Positions 42,701-51,849 are shown, numbered from the stretch's first letter. The stretch: 64,000 nt of DNA from Curvibacter microcysteis (GCF_028649435.1 NZ_JAQSIN010000002.1), one strand, 5' to 3'. A program made the numbers and translations. Notes: generated by a model not told the origin, from the sequence alone.

Positions 42701-44929
42701 TCAGGGCGACAGGCTGCTGGCTTGGGGGCTGGGGCGACGCAGCCCCTGCACCGCGAGTGACCCCAGGGCCAGGACGTCAAAAATCAGGGCCACCTCTCCG
42801 CTGCCCAGGACGGAGGAGCCCGAGATCCCGCGCAGCGTGTGGAACAGGCGCCCCAAGGGCTTGATCACGGTCTGGTGTTGGCCCAGCAACTGGTCAACTT
42901 CCAGACCAAAGCGGGTCGGGCCGGCTTGCACCACGACGATGCTGACCCGGTCTGGGCGGGGGCTGTCCAACCCGTAAAGCTGGCGCAGGCTGATCACCGG
43001 CAGCAACTGGCCGCGCAGGGGCATGCAAAAACGGCCGGACGGGTCAGCCGATGGCGCCAGTTGCGCCTCGTGCTGCCCGGCCTGGCCTTCGACCACTTCC
43101 ACCACCGCTTCCAGCGGCAGCACGAATTTGGAGGGGCCGACGCTGATCAAAAAGCCATCGATGATGGCCAAGGTCAGGGGCAGGCGGATGTCGATGTCCG
43201 TGCCTTGGCCGGCTTCGCTGTACACCGTGACACTGCCGCGCAAGGCCTCGATGTTCTGCCGCACCACGTCCATGCCCACGCCCCGGCCCGACAGATTGGT
43301 CACCTGCGCGGCGGTCGAGAAACCAGGCTCAAAAATCAGCTGCAGGATGTCTTCATCCGGCGGCACCACGCCCGGCTCGACCAAGCCACGCTCCCAGGCG
43401 CGTTGCAGCACGCGTTGGCGGTCCACGCCGCGCCCGTCGTCGCTGATGCGGATCAGGATGCTGCCCGATTCATGCTGGGCACTGAGCACCAGGCGGCCTT
43501 GGGCCGGCTTGCCCTTGGCCAAGCGCTCGGCGGGTGTCTCCAGCCCGTGGTCCAGGCCATTGCGTACCAAGTGCATCAGGGGGTCGCCAATTTTTTCGAC
43601 AACCGCTTTGTCCAGTTCGGTGTCTGCTCCGACGATTTCCAGTGCCACCTCCTTGCCCAACTCGGCGGCGGTGTCGCGCACCACCCGGCGGAAGCGGTTG
43701 AACGTGGCGCCCATCGGCACCATGCGCAGTTGCAAGGTGCCGTTGCGGATCTCTTCGATCAGGTGGCCGATGTGCTCATTGGCCTCGATCAAGCGGCTCT
43801 GCCGGGTTTGACGGGCCAGCATGTCAGCCCCGGCGGCGGCGGTGACCAGCTCGCCCAGCAGGTTGATCACGGCGTCCAGCCGGTCGGCTGGGATGCGGAT
43901 GTAGCGCTGCTCGTCGCTGGCGGCTTCGCGCGGGCGTTGCTGCTTGTGGACCGCCGCGGCCAGAACCTCCTGGTCCAGGCCGGCTTGCTCTTGCAGGATT
44001 TCACCGAGCCGGGGCGCTGTCCCCAGCGGGCGCAGAACCCGGTCCTGGGCTTGTTGCTCCAGGCCCGCCGCCAGTTGGTCTTCTGTGATGGCGCCGACGC
44101 TGACCAGCAAGTCACCCAGGCGGGGGTGGTCAGGCAGGTCTTCGATCAGGTCGACAAAACGGGAGGTGGGCGCGGTCGGCGGGATCAGGTGCAGCTGGCA
44201 GTCGTCGCGGATGAAGCTGAAGGCGTCGTCCACGGCAGCTTGCGGACCGTCGGAGCGCATCGACACTTCCACACTCAGGTGGCAGTTTTCGGGGTCGAGG
44301 TCGGCCAATGCGGGAATGCGGCTGCGGTCGCTGGCCAAGGCCATGACTTCGGTGTGGCTGCTCAGGTAGCGCACCACGCTGAGGGGGTCCATGCCATGGC
44401 GAAAGCAGTCGGCCCCAAAGTGCGCCGACAGGTGCCAACGGCCCAGGCGGGCTTCAGCCGCTGAGGGACTTGCGCTGGCGGCGGCTTCCACCGCGGGCGC
44501 CTCGCTGGGCCCCCCCATGGCTTGTCGCAGTTGGCGCACCAGGGCCTCGCGGCGGTCTTGTTGCGCCGCATCGTCCTGGGCCTCGCCTGCGGCTTGGTTG
44601 ACCAGGGCCAAAATCTGATCATTGCAGGCCAGCAGCAGGGAGCTGAGCACGGTGTCGAGCTGCAGGTGACCTTCGCGCAATTCGTCGAGCAGGGTTTCGA
44701 TGTGGTGGGTGAAGTTCACCACCTGGTCCAGACCGAAGATGCCGGCCGAGCCTTTGACGGTGTGGGCGCAGCGGAACAAGGCGTCGAGTTGCTCCCGGTT
44801 GTGCGGGTCTTCTTCCAGCTGCAACAGCAGTTGCTCGATGTGCGTCACCTGCTCGCGGGCCTCATTGATGAAGGCCGGCATGGCGGCCGCGATGAAGTCG
44901 TAGTCGGCGTCTGAATCCGTCTGGCTCAT
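42701..44929 (-). CDS. cheA: chemotaxis histidine kinase CheA with MshEN-like insert
   Basis: This 742-aa hybrid-free CheA has an N-terminal HPt domain with phosphoacceptor H56 (AHTVKGSAGIFG), a linker domain, then dimerisation and HATPase domains (N box LVRNGLDHG, G boxes DDGRGVD and GRGVGMDVV) and a C-terminal CheW-like domain. Between linker and dimerisation domain, residues 270-293 fit the 24-residue RLGxxLxxxGxI... pattern of MshEN/GspE-N c-di-GMP-binding domains at every fixed position. Residues 307-330 form a second, partly degenerate copy. ATG 44929 overlaps the STAS gene stop as ATGA. Kinase function is firm; c-di-GMP binding is an inference. Confidence 0.95.
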   Translation of the reverse strand: MSQTDSDADYDFIAAAMPAFINEAREQVTHIEQLLLQLEEDPHNREQLDALFRCAHTVKGSAGIFGLDQVVNFTHHIETLLDELREGHLQLDTVLSSLLLACNDQILALVNQAAGEAQDDAAQQDRREALVRQLRQAMGGPSEAPAVEAAASASPSAAEARLGRWHLSAHFGADCFRHGMDPLSVVRYLSSHTEVMALASDRSRIPALADLDPENCHLSVEVSMRSDGPQAAVDDAFSFIRDDCQLHLIPPTAPTSRFVDLIEDLPDHPRLGDLLVSVGAITEDQLAAGLEQQAQDRVLRPLGTAPRLGEILQEQAGLDQEVLAAAVHKQQRPREAASDEQRYIRIPADRLDAVINLLGELVTAAAGADMLARQTRQSRLIEANEHIGHLIEEIRNGTLQLRMVPMGATFNRFRRVVRDTAAELGKEVALEIVGADTELDKAVVEKIGDPLMHLVRNGLDHGLETPAERLAKGKPAQGRLVLSAQHESGSILIRISDDGRGVDRQRVLQRAWERGLVEPGVVPPDEDILQLIFEPGFSTAAQVTNLSGRGVGMDVVRQNIEALRGSVTVYSEAGQGTDIDIRLPLTLAIIDGFLISVGPSKFVLPLEAVVEVVEGQAGQHEAQLAPSADPSGRFCMPLRGQLLPVISLRQLYGLDSPRPDRVSIVVVQAGPTRFGLEVDQLLGQHQTVIKPLGRLFHTLRGISGSSVLGSGEVALIFDVLALGSLAVQGLRRPSPQASSLSP

Positions 44930-45231
44930 GGGGTGCTGTCCTCCGGGTTGAGGGCAAACCAATGGGCGCAGCCCAGGGCTTGCAAAGCATCGCGCAACAA
45001 GGGACTGGGCTCGATCAAGTCCATGGCTTGGCCTTGGGCGCTGAGGCTGTTGGCGAGCGCCCCGAGCAATTGCAAGCCGGCCCCGTCGACGTCGTTGACG
45101 GCCCCCCCGTGCACCGCACGGCTCATCACGTTGCTCTGATGGGGGTCCTGCAGCCAGAGCAAAAGGGCTTGGCGGGTGGACTCCACCGTGTAGATGGTGA
45201 GCTCGTCGGGCAGGGTGAAGGGCTCGCTCAT
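44926..45231 (-). CDS. STAS-domain protein of the chemotaxis operon
   Basis: This 101-aa protein has the single STAS fold of anti-sigma-factor antagonists and chemotaxis STAS proteins, with the core AVNDVDGAGLQLLGAL. In phosphorylated STAS proteins the loop reads D-S-S-G or D-T-A-G; here it reads D-G-A-G, so the usual Ser/Thr phosphorylation site is missing. It overlaps cheA by 4 nt and follows cheY, so it is co-produced with the kinase. A phosphorylation-independent scaffold or partner-binding role is likely but untested. Confidence 0.85.
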   Translation of the reverse strand: MSEPFTLPDELTIYTVESTRQALLLWLQDPHQSNVMSRAVHGGAVNDVDGAGLQLLGALANSLSAQGQAMDLIEPSPLLRDALQALGCAHWFALNPEDSTP

Positions 45232-45241
45232 GGGGGGACTT

Positions 45242-45610
45242 TCAAGGCAGCACCAGCTTGGACACGGCGTCCAGCAGCACGGCGGGGCTGAAGGGCTTGA
45301 CGATCCAGGCCTTGGCACCGGCGGCGCGGCCTTGCTCTTTCTTTTCGGCCTGGCCTTCGGTGGTGAGCATGATCACCGGCGTGAATTTGTAGCGAGGCAG
45401 TTGCTTGACCCGGGTGACGAAGGTGATGCCATCCATGCGCGGCATGTTGACGTCGCTGACGATGAGGTTAATCTTGCGGCCGTCGAGCTGGCGCAGGGCG
45501 TCTTCGCCGTCAACGGCTTCGAGCACTTGGTAGCCCGCGCGCGTCAGGCTCAGGTTCACCACCTGGCGCAGGGAGGAGGAGTCGTCGACGATCAGAATGG
45601 TTTTGCTCAT
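45242..45610 (-). CDS. cheY: CheY-type response regulator
   Basis: This 122-aa single-domain receiver carries the acidic pair D9/D10, phosphoacceptor D53 (IVSDVNMPRMDG), the Thr of MLTTEG and the Lys of VKPF. It is therefore a standard CheY that would receive phosphate from the adjacent CheA. ATG 45610 starts the receiver directly. Whether it binds a flagellar motor or pilus machinery is not determined. Confidence 0.95.
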   Translation of the reverse strand: MSKTILIVDDSSSLRQVVNLSLTRAGYQVLEAVDGEDALRQLDGRKINLIVSDVNMPRMDGITFVTRVKQLPRYKFTPVIMLTTEGQAEKKEQGRAAGAKAWIVKPFSPAVLLDAVSKLVLP

Positions 45611-45633
45611 GCTCTTGGGGTCAGGGGCTTGGT

Positions 45634-46806
45634 TCAGAAAAAGGTGGCGGATTCGGGGCTGGCGTCGGCCTTGGCCGTGGCGCTGTTCCGGTCGCCGCTG
45701 CGCTCCACGCTGAGTTGGCGCTGCTCGGCCGTGGTGTAGCCGGCGCTCAGCAGGGCTTCCCACTCGGCCTCATCGGGCCAGTGGCCTTGTGGCAGACCCT
45801 CGCTCAAACGCTGGCTGCCGCGCTGCATGGATTGGGTCACTTGCTCCAGGATCTGTTGCACCCGGTCCTGGAATTGGAAGGACATCATCATTTGCTCCAC
45901 CAGCGCGCGCACCGCCTGGCTGCTTTCGCCGAGTTGGTCTGCGCGATGGTTGAGCACGGCGACGGTGGAGGTCACCCGTTCCACCACGGTGTTGATGGTG
46001 TCTTGCGAGGCCTTGACCAGGCGGGTGTCCGTTTCGGCCCGGCTGGCGGTGTCGTTGAGGGTTTGTTGGACCTGGGCGCTGAAGGCTTCAACCTGATCGC
46101 CAATGCGTTTGCCCGTGTCCCCTGAGGCACTGGACAGGCGCCGAACTTCCGCCGCCACGACGGCAAAGCCCCGACCCGAGGCCCCGGCCCGGGCGGCTTC
46201 GATGGTGGCGTTGACGGACAGCAGGTTGGTCTGACGAGCGATCATGGCCACGTCTTCGGCCATGCCCCGCAGGCCCGCCGAGCTTTGGTTGAGTGAGACC
46301 ACGGTGGCCAGCATGCGGTCACGGGACTGCACGAAGGCGCTGAACTGCCCCACCAAATCACGCAGCTCGCTTTCGCAAGCGGCCAGGGTGTTGGCTTGAT
46401 CGTTTGGGTTGGCGTGCGCGGCGTCGGCCGGGGCTTGGGTGATGCGGTCGAGTTGGTCCAGGATGGCGATGAAGCCCTGCAGCAACTCATCGGTGCCTTG
46501 GCGCATCTGGGTTTGAGCGCTCTCGATGTGCAAGGACCAGCGTTGTACCCCTTGGCTCACCCGTTGAACCACCAGTTGGGCGGAATTGGCGGCGGCGCCT
46601 GACGCTGGGTGGCTGCTCGCCGGGCGCAGCCGCAGCAGGCTTTGGGCCAGGGCCAACAGGATCAGGGCCACGGCGCTCAAGGTGCTCAGCCAGCCCAGGC
46701 CCAGCCACCAGGCGGCAGTCCAGCCCAAGGCGGCCAGCAGGCTCCCGCCAAGAAGCACCCAGTGAGCTGGGTGTGCGCTGGGCGCGTCATGTGCCTCCAT
46801 CTGCAT
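45634..46806 (-). CDS. membrane methyl-accepting chemotaxis-type protein without sensor domain
   Basis: This 390-aa protein begins with two close transmembrane segments (about 15-55) with almost no periplasmic loop. An MCP-like signalling domain follows with ARQTNLLSVNATIEAARAGA and GFAVVAAEVRRL. There is no HAMP or recognisable ligand domain, so it may sense membrane state or act as a structural partner. ATG 46806 follows a GGGGAG ribosome site. It is the first gene of the chemotaxis operon, 23 nt before cheY. Confidence 0.9.
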   Translation of the reverse strand: MQMEAHDAPSAHPAHWVLLGGSLLAALGWTAAWWLGLGWLSTLSAVALILLALAQSLLRLRPASSHPASGAAANSAQLVVQRVSQGVQRWSLHIESAQTQMRQGTDELLQGFIAILDQLDRITQAPADAAHANPNDQANTLAACESELRDLVGQFSAFVQSRDRMLATVVSLNQSSAGLRGMAEDVAMIARQTNLLSVNATIEAARAGASGRGFAVVAAEVRRLSSASGDTGKRIGDQVEAFSAQVQQTLNDTASRAETDTRLVKASQDTINTVVERVTSTVAVLNHRADQLGESSQAVRALVEQMMMSFQFQDRVQQILEQVTQSMQRGSQRLSEGLPQGHWPDEAEWEALLSAGYTTAEQRQLSVERSGDRNSATAKADASPESATFF

Positions 46807-46835
46807 TGAACTCGCTCCCCGTGACAATGACTTAC

Positions 46836-46865
46836 ATCTTGCCGGATGTTGGTTGGGAGTGTCAA
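46836..46865 (-). promoter_or_regulatory. promoter candidate for the chemotaxis operon
   Basis: On the minus strand a perfect TTGACA (46865-46860) is followed after 18 bp by CAAGAT (46841-46836), about 30 nt before the first gene. The -10 is weak. No sigma-28 (TAAA-N15-GCCGATAA) match was seen. The region 46807-46972 is A+T-rich and otherwise empty. Confidence 0.45.
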
Positions 46866-46972
46866 TCTTGCAGGCTTTGCTGTTAAAAATAGTTTAATTT
46901 ATCAACTCGATTTTTTCGTTTCGGTCGCGACGAGCGAACAAATACTCGCTAAAGTGGAAGGCTGTCCAAATT

Positions 46973-48244
46973 TCAGAGCCGGAACTGGGTGGCTTCAGGA
47001 CGCCCCGGCAAGCTCAATTGGGTGGGGCTCGCGGCGGTCTGGGCGATGCACTGGCCACGCCGGTACACGCGCAGACGGGCGGGTTTCAGGCGCAGCGCTT
47101 CGACCGGGTCGCGCGCGTCCAGCAGCACAAAGTCGGCATGGCAGCCCGGGGCCAAACCGTAGTCTTTCAGGTGCAGCAAGCGCGCTGGCGCGGTGGTGAC
47201 GGCCTCGAAGCACTGGCGCATGGCGGCCTGGCTGGTCATCTGGGCCACATGCAGACCCATGGACGCCACCTCCAGCAAATCCCCCGAGCCCAGGCTGTAC
47301 CAGGGGTCCATCACGCAGTCCTGGCCGAAAGCCACGGTCAGGCCGGCCGCCAACTGTTCAGGCACGCGGGTCATGCCCCGGCGCTTGGGGTAGCTGTCGT
47401 GGCGGCCTTGCAAGGTGATGTTGATCAGGGGGTTGGCCACCACACCCAGGTCGGCTTCGGCCATCAAGGCCAGCAGTTTGCTGACGTAGTAGTTGTCCAT
47501 GCTGTGCATGGAGGTCAGGTGCGAGCCCGTGACACGCCCTTGCAGGCCCAGGCGCTGGGTGTGCAGGGCCAGCGTCTCGACGTGGCGTGACATCGGGTCG
47601 TCGGACTCGTCGCAATGCATGTCGACCAGCAGGCCGCGTTCTGCAGCCAGTTCACACAGCAGCTGCACGCTGTCGCTGCCCTGGGCCATGGTGCGTTCGA
47701 AGTGGGGAATTCCGCCCACCACCTCCACCCCCAGGTCCAGCGCGCGTTTCAGGTTGGCCAGAGCCGTCGGGGAGCGCAGCACGCCGTCCTGGGGGAAGGC
47801 CACCAGTTGCAAGTCCAGGTAGGGAGCGACCTGGCGCTTGACCTGCAACAAGGCCTGCACGGCCAGCAGGCGGTCGTCGCAGACATCGACGTGCGAGCGG
47901 ATGGCCAGCAGGCCGCGCCCCACGGCCCAGTCGCAGTAGCGCAGGGCGCGCTCCACGATGGCGTCATGGGTCAGGTGGGGTTTGAGCTCCCCCCACAGCG
48001 CAATGCCTTCCAGCAAGGTGCCGCTTTGGTTGACGCGCGGCTGGCCGTAGCTGAGGGCTGAATCCAGGTGGAAGTGCGCATCCACAAAGGGGGGGCTGAG
48101 CAGCAAGCCCTGGGCGTCCAGGGTGTCGTGGGCTGGGGCGTGGAGTCCGGGCGCGACGTCCACAATGCGGCCGTTTTGCACCGCGATCGATTGGTCTTGT
48201 CGACCATCTGGCAAGGTGGCGTGTTGGATCAGCAGGTCAAGCAT
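46973..48244 (-). CDS. codA: cytosine deaminase (amidohydrolase family)
   Basis: This 423-aa amidohydrolase matches cytosine deaminase, which converts cytosine to uracil and ammonia. Metal ligands are seen in VDAHFHLD and MHCDES, and the catalytic region is FGQDCVMDPWYSLG. A related deaminase (isocytosine or creatinine type) cannot be excluded. ATG 48244 is chosen as the start that begins the usual beta-sandwich (MLDLLIQHA). It closes the operon whose other genes import nucleobases or nucleosides and convert uracil to UMP, so cytosine salvage fits well. Confidence 0.88.
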   Translation of the reverse strand: MLDLLIQHATLPDGRQDQSIAVQNGRIVDVAPGLHAPAHDTLDAQGLLLSPPFVDAHFHLDSALSYGQPRVNQSGTLLEGIALWGELKPHLTHDAIVERALRYCDWAVGRGLLAIRSHVDVCDDRLLAVQALLQVKRQVAPYLDLQLVAFPQDGVLRSPTALANLKRALDLGVEVVGGIPHFERTMAQGSDSVQLLCELAAERGLLVDMHCDESDDPMSRHVETLALHTQRLGLQGRVTGSHLTSMHSMDNYYVSKLLALMAEADLGVVANPLINITLQGRHDSYPKRRGMTRVPEQLAAGLTVAFGQDCVMDPWYSLGSGDLLEVASMGLHVAQMTSQAAMRQCFEAVTTAPARLLHLKDYGLAPGCHADFVLLDARDPVEALRLKPARLRVYRRGQCIAQTAASPTQLSLPGRPEATQFRL

Positions 48245-48304
48245 GGGGTAGTCTGGGTGCGGTGTGTGGGAAGGGGCCAATCCAGGCGCTGAGCCTGGGC
48301 GTGC

Positions 48305-49228
48305 TCAGCGTTCGCCTTTGCGGTAGGGCTTCATCAGGGCCTGGGGGTAGCTGGCTTTGCGCGCCACCACCACCAGCGCCAGGATGGACAGCGCATAGGG
48401 CAGCATCAGGTAGACCTGGTAGGGCAGGATCGACTGGCCTGACTGCTGCAGGCGCAGTTGCAAGGCATCAAAGAAGGCGAACAGCAAGGCCCCTAGCAAG
48501 GCCTTGCCAGGACGCCAGGAAGCGAACACCACCAGGGCCACGCAAATCCAGCCCCGGCCATTGACCATGTTGAAGAAGAAGGCGTTGAAGGCCGATAGCG
48601 TCAAAAATGACCCGGCCACCCCCATCAAGGCCGAGCCGGCGACGATGGCGGCCGTTCGTGTGCGCGCCACGCTGATGCCCTGGCCCTCGGCCGCCTGCGG
48701 GTTTTCGCCCACCATGCGCAAAGCGAGGCCAGCCGGGGTGGCTTGCAGCCACCAGCCCAGCAGGGGAACGCAGATCAAAGCCAGCCAGGTGAGGGCCGTT
48801 TGGCCTGACAGAACGGGAATCCCCCATTCCTGCAAGGGGGCGAACGGTGTGATCGTGGGCGGGGTGCTCACCTTGGGAAAGCTCACCCGGTAGCCGTAAT
48901 AGCTCAGGGCGGTGGCCAGCAAGGTGATGCCCAGCCCGGCCACATGCTGGGACAGGGCCAGGCCCACGGTCAGCAGTGCGTGCAGCAGGCCAAAGACCGC
49001 GCCCGTGCAGGCCGCCACCGCCACGCCACCCCACAGGGGCAGGCCCAGGTAAACCGCCAGCCAGCCGCTGAAGGCGCCCGCCACCAAAATGCCCTCGATG
49101 CCGAGGTTCAAGACGCCGGCACGTTCACACAGCAGCACGCCCAGCGTGCCAAAGATCAGCGGTGTGGCGATGCGCAGCACCGCGATCCAGAAGGCCTCTT
49201 GGGCCAGGAGGTTCATCCATTCCATCAT
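48305..49228 (-). CDS. ABC transporter permease, nucleoside/BMP type (second)
   Basis: This 307-aa inner-membrane permease has about eight to ten hydrophobic segments and the BPD-type 2 (RbsC-like) signature CERAGVLNLGIEG, as in NupQ/YufQ-type nucleoside transporters. Its start overlaps the stop of the first permease by 4 nt. With the neighbouring ATPase, permease and binding protein it forms a complete importer. Substrates of this family are purine or pyrimidine nucleosides or bases. Confidence 0.92.
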   Translation of the reverse strand: MMEWMNLLAQEAFWIAVLRIATPLIFGTLGVLLCERAGVLNLGIEGILVAGAFSGWLAVYLGLPLWGGVAVAACTGAVFGLLHALLTVGLALSQHVAGLGITLLATALSYYGYRVSFPKVSTPPTITPFAPLQEWGIPVLSGQTALTWLALICVPLLGWWLQATPAGLALRMVGENPQAAEGQGISVARTRTAAIVAGSALMGVAGSFLTLSAFNAFFFNMVNGRGWICVALVVFASWRPGKALLGALLFAFFDALQLRLQQSGQSILPYQVYLMLPYALSILALVVVARKASYPQALMKPYRKGER

Positions 49229-50286
49229 TTGAGGCGCACCCGGTACTGCGTCAGCAAGGTGGCCACCAGCACCGCAATCAGCGAGGCCGCCACGATCACA
49301 TCGGCGATGTAGGTGGGCACGCCCACGGCGCGACTCATGCTGTCGGCGCCGACCAACACCCCCGCCACAAACACGCTGGCCGCCAGCACGCCCAAGGGGT
49401 TCAGGCCCGCCAGCATGGCGATCACGATGCCGCTGTAGCCATAGCCCGGTGACAGGTCCAGGGTCACGTAGCTGGTGCGGCCGGCCACTTCCACCGCGCC
49501 GGCCAAGCCTGCGAGTCCGCCTGAGAGCACGGCCACCACCCAGGCCGTGCGGCCGGTGGGCACGCCTGCAAACGCCGCTGCACGCGCGTTGGCGCCGCTG
49601 GCGCGGATGTCAAAGCCCAGCACGCTGTACTTCATCAGGGCCCACAGGGCCCAGGCCAGCGCAGCGCCCAGCAGCAGTCCGGTGTGGACGCGGGTGCCTT
49701 CCACCAGCCGCGACAATTCCAGTTCGCTTTGCAAGGCCACGCTCTGCGGCCAGCCCAGGGCGCTGGGGTCTTTCATGGGGCCATCCAGCAGCGCCGATAC
49801 CGCCAGCAGGGCCATGAAATTGAGCAGCAAGGTGGTGACCACCTCGTCCACGCCGAGCCGGGTTTTGAGCAAGGTCGGCCCCAGCAGCAGCAAGGCGCCG
49901 GCAGCGGCTGCCGCCAACAGCATCAGGGGCAACAACAGCGGCCAGGGCAGGGCCCAGCCGCTGCCATCGTGCATGCCGCCGACCGCCACCGCCGCCAGCG
50001 CCCCGGCGTAGAGCTGCCCCTCGGCACCGATGTTGAACAAGCGCGCTCGAAAGGCGAGCGCAGCCGCCAGCCCGGTGAAGATCAAGGGCGTGGCCCGGGT
50101 CAGGGTCTCGCTCCAGGCAAACACCGAGCCAAAGCCACCGCGCAGCAGCAAGGCGTAGGTCTGCCCCACGGGGGCACCAGCCCACAACACCAGCAAAGCG
50201 CTGATCAACAGCGTGGCGCCGATGGCCCCCACGGGGGCCAGCAGCAGGGCCCAGCGGGAGGGGGTGTTTCGCTTTTCGAGTCTCAT
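49225..50286 (-). CDS. ABC transporter permease, nucleoside/BMP type (first)
   Basis: This 353-aa permease of the same family (NupP/YufP-like) carries the conserved LFNIGAEGQLYAGAL and many transmembrane helices. It overlaps the ATPase gene before it and the second permease after it by ATGA. The two unequal permeases form the channel. Confidence 0.92.
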   Translation of the reverse strand: MRLEKRNTPSRWALLLAPVGAIGATLLISALLVLWAGAPVGQTYALLLRGGFGSVFAWSETLTRATPLIFTGLAAALAFRARLFNIGAEGQLYAGALAAVAVGGMHDGSGWALPWPLLLPLMLLAAAAAGALLLLGPTLLKTRLGVDEVVTTLLLNFMALLAVSALLDGPMKDPSALGWPQSVALQSELELSRLVEGTRVHTGLLLGAALAWALWALMKYSVLGFDIRASGANARAAAFAGVPTGRTAWVVAVLSGGLAGLAGAVEVAGRTSYVTLDLSPGYGYSGIVIAMLAGLNPLGVLAASVFVAGVLVGADSMSRAVGVPTYIADVIVAASLIAVLVATLLTQYRVRLK

Positions 50287-51842
50287 GCGGTGTGGGCGTT
50301 GAAGTCGTTGTGGGCGCCGGCCATGGCCAGGCCGATGGCGTCGCGCGTCCAGTCGGCCGCAGCACGGGCCTGGCTGATCTGGCCGTGGTGCAGCACGGCG
50401 ATGCGGTCGCCCAGGGCCAGCACCTCGTCCAGGTCGTCAGAGATCAACAGCACCGCAGCGCCCGCGTCACGTGCCTCGATCAGCTGCCGCTGCACGTAGG
50501 CCACGGCACCAATGTCCAAGCCCCAAGTGGGTTGGTGCGCCACGATCAGGCTGGGGGGCTGACCCGCCTGAGCCCCGGCGGGCGGCAGCAGGGCCCGGCC
50601 TAGGATGAGCTTTTGCATGTTGCCGCCCGACAGCGCCCGCGCCGGGCTCAGTGGGCCGCCGCCGCGCACGTCAAAGCGTTCCATCAGTTGCTGCGCCAAG
50701 GCCCGCGCGCTGCGCCGGCGCACCCAGCCCCCGCGCGACAGGCTGGGACTGCGCAGACGCTCGGACACGGCGTTCTCCCACACGGGCAGGTCGCCCACCA
50801 CGCCCACGCCATGGCGGTCTTCGGGGATGCGGGCCACGCCTTGCTGCACCAGCCAAGCCGGTGAGGCGCGCCACGCCTGGCCCTTGAGTTGCACCTGGCC
50901 CGCACTGGCCTGCCGGGTGCCGCACAGCAACTCGGCCAGCGCCAGTTGGCCGTTGCCCGAGACACCGGCCACGGCCACGATTTCGCCCGCATAGAGGGTC
51001 AGCGAGGCCTGCTTCAGACGTTCGCGTTGCCGTGGATCGGTGTCGACGCCGGCGAGCTCGCAGACCACCCCACCGCGACCTGGGCTGGGCCGCCGTTGGG
51101 GCGCAGACACCGCATGCCCCACCATCCATTGCGCCAGTTGGGCCTGGCTGGTGCCCGCGGCTGCGGCCTGGGCCACCAGGCGGCCTCCACGCAGGACGGC
51201 CACGCGGTGCGAGACGCGCAGCACCTCCGCCAGCTTGTGGCTGATGAAGATCACCGACAGGCCCTGGGCCACCAACTGGCCTAGCGTGGCAAACAAGGCT
51301 TCGCTTTCCTGGGGGGTGAGCACGGCCGTGGGCTCGTCCAGGATCAGAATGCGCGCCCCCCGGTAGAGCGCTTTGAGGATCTCGACACGCTGGCGCTCGC
51401 CCACCGACAACTGCCCGACCCGGGCGTCGGGCTGCACCGTCAGCCCAAAGCGCTGCCCCACGGCCATCAGCCGTTCACGCGCCTGGGCCCGTGCCGACCA
51501 GGGGCGCCACAAGGGCTCGGTGCCCAGGATGACGTTGTCCAGCACGCTGAGGTTGTCGGCCAGCGTGAAATGCTGGTGCACCATGCCAATGCCGGCGGCC
51601 AGCGCAGCCTTGGGGTTGCCCGGCGGCAGGGGCTGGCCGTGCACGCTGATGTGACCGGCATCGGCCCGGTAGTGGCCAAACAGGATGGACATGAGCGTGG
51701 ATTTGCCGGCGCCGTTTTCACCCAGAAGTGCCAACACTTCGCCGGGCCCCAGGTCCAGCGAGATGTCGTCATTGGCCACCAGAGCGCCGAAGCGCTTGGT
51801 GATGCCTTGCAGGCGCAGCACGGGGGCGGCGACCAGGCTCAT
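50283..51842 (-). CDS. ABC transporter ATPase, duplicated (RbsA/NupO type)
   Basis: This 519-aa protein is two fused ATPase domains. The first has Walker A GENGAGKST, signature LSVGERQRVEI and Walker B LILDEPTA. The second has a degenerate Walker A region (GVSGNGQLALAEL) but a good signature LSGGNMQKLILGR and PTWGLDIGA, as usual for RbsA-type proteins. It powers the adjacent nucleoside-type importer. It starts 7 nt after the binding-protein gene. Confidence 0.94.
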   Translation of the reverse strand: MSLVAAPVLRLQGITKRFGALVANDDISLDLGPGEVLALLGENGAGKSTLMSILFGHYRADAGHISVHGQPLPPGNPKAALAAGIGMVHQHFTLADNLSVLDNVILGTEPLWRPWSARAQARERLMAVGQRFGLTVQPDARVGQLSVGERQRVEILKALYRGARILILDEPTAVLTPQESEALFATLGQLVAQGLSVIFISHKLAEVLRVSHRVAVLRGGRLVAQAAAAGTSQAQLAQWMVGHAVSAPQRRPSPGRGGVVCELAGVDTDPRQRERLKQASLTLYAGEIVAVAGVSGNGQLALAELLCGTRQASAGQVQLKGQAWRASPAWLVQQGVARIPEDRHGVGVVGDLPVWENAVSERLRSPSLSRGGWVRRRSARALAQQLMERFDVRGGGPLSPARALSGGNMQKLILGRALLPPAGAQAGQPPSLIVAHQPTWGLDIGAVAYVQRQLIEARDAGAAVLLISDDLDEVLALGDRIAVLHHGQISQARAAADWTRDAIGLAMAGAHNDFNAHTA

Positions 51843-51849
51843 GGGCGCC

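Noticed and set aside
46807..46972. Sigma-28 flagellar promoter for the chemotaxis operon
   Set aside because: A TAAA is present but no GCCGATAA follows at 15 bp; the sigma-70-like pair fits better.
50283..51842. Loss-of-function in the second ATPase domain
   Set aside because: A degenerate second Walker A is normal for RbsA/NupO-type double ATPases and does not indicate decay.
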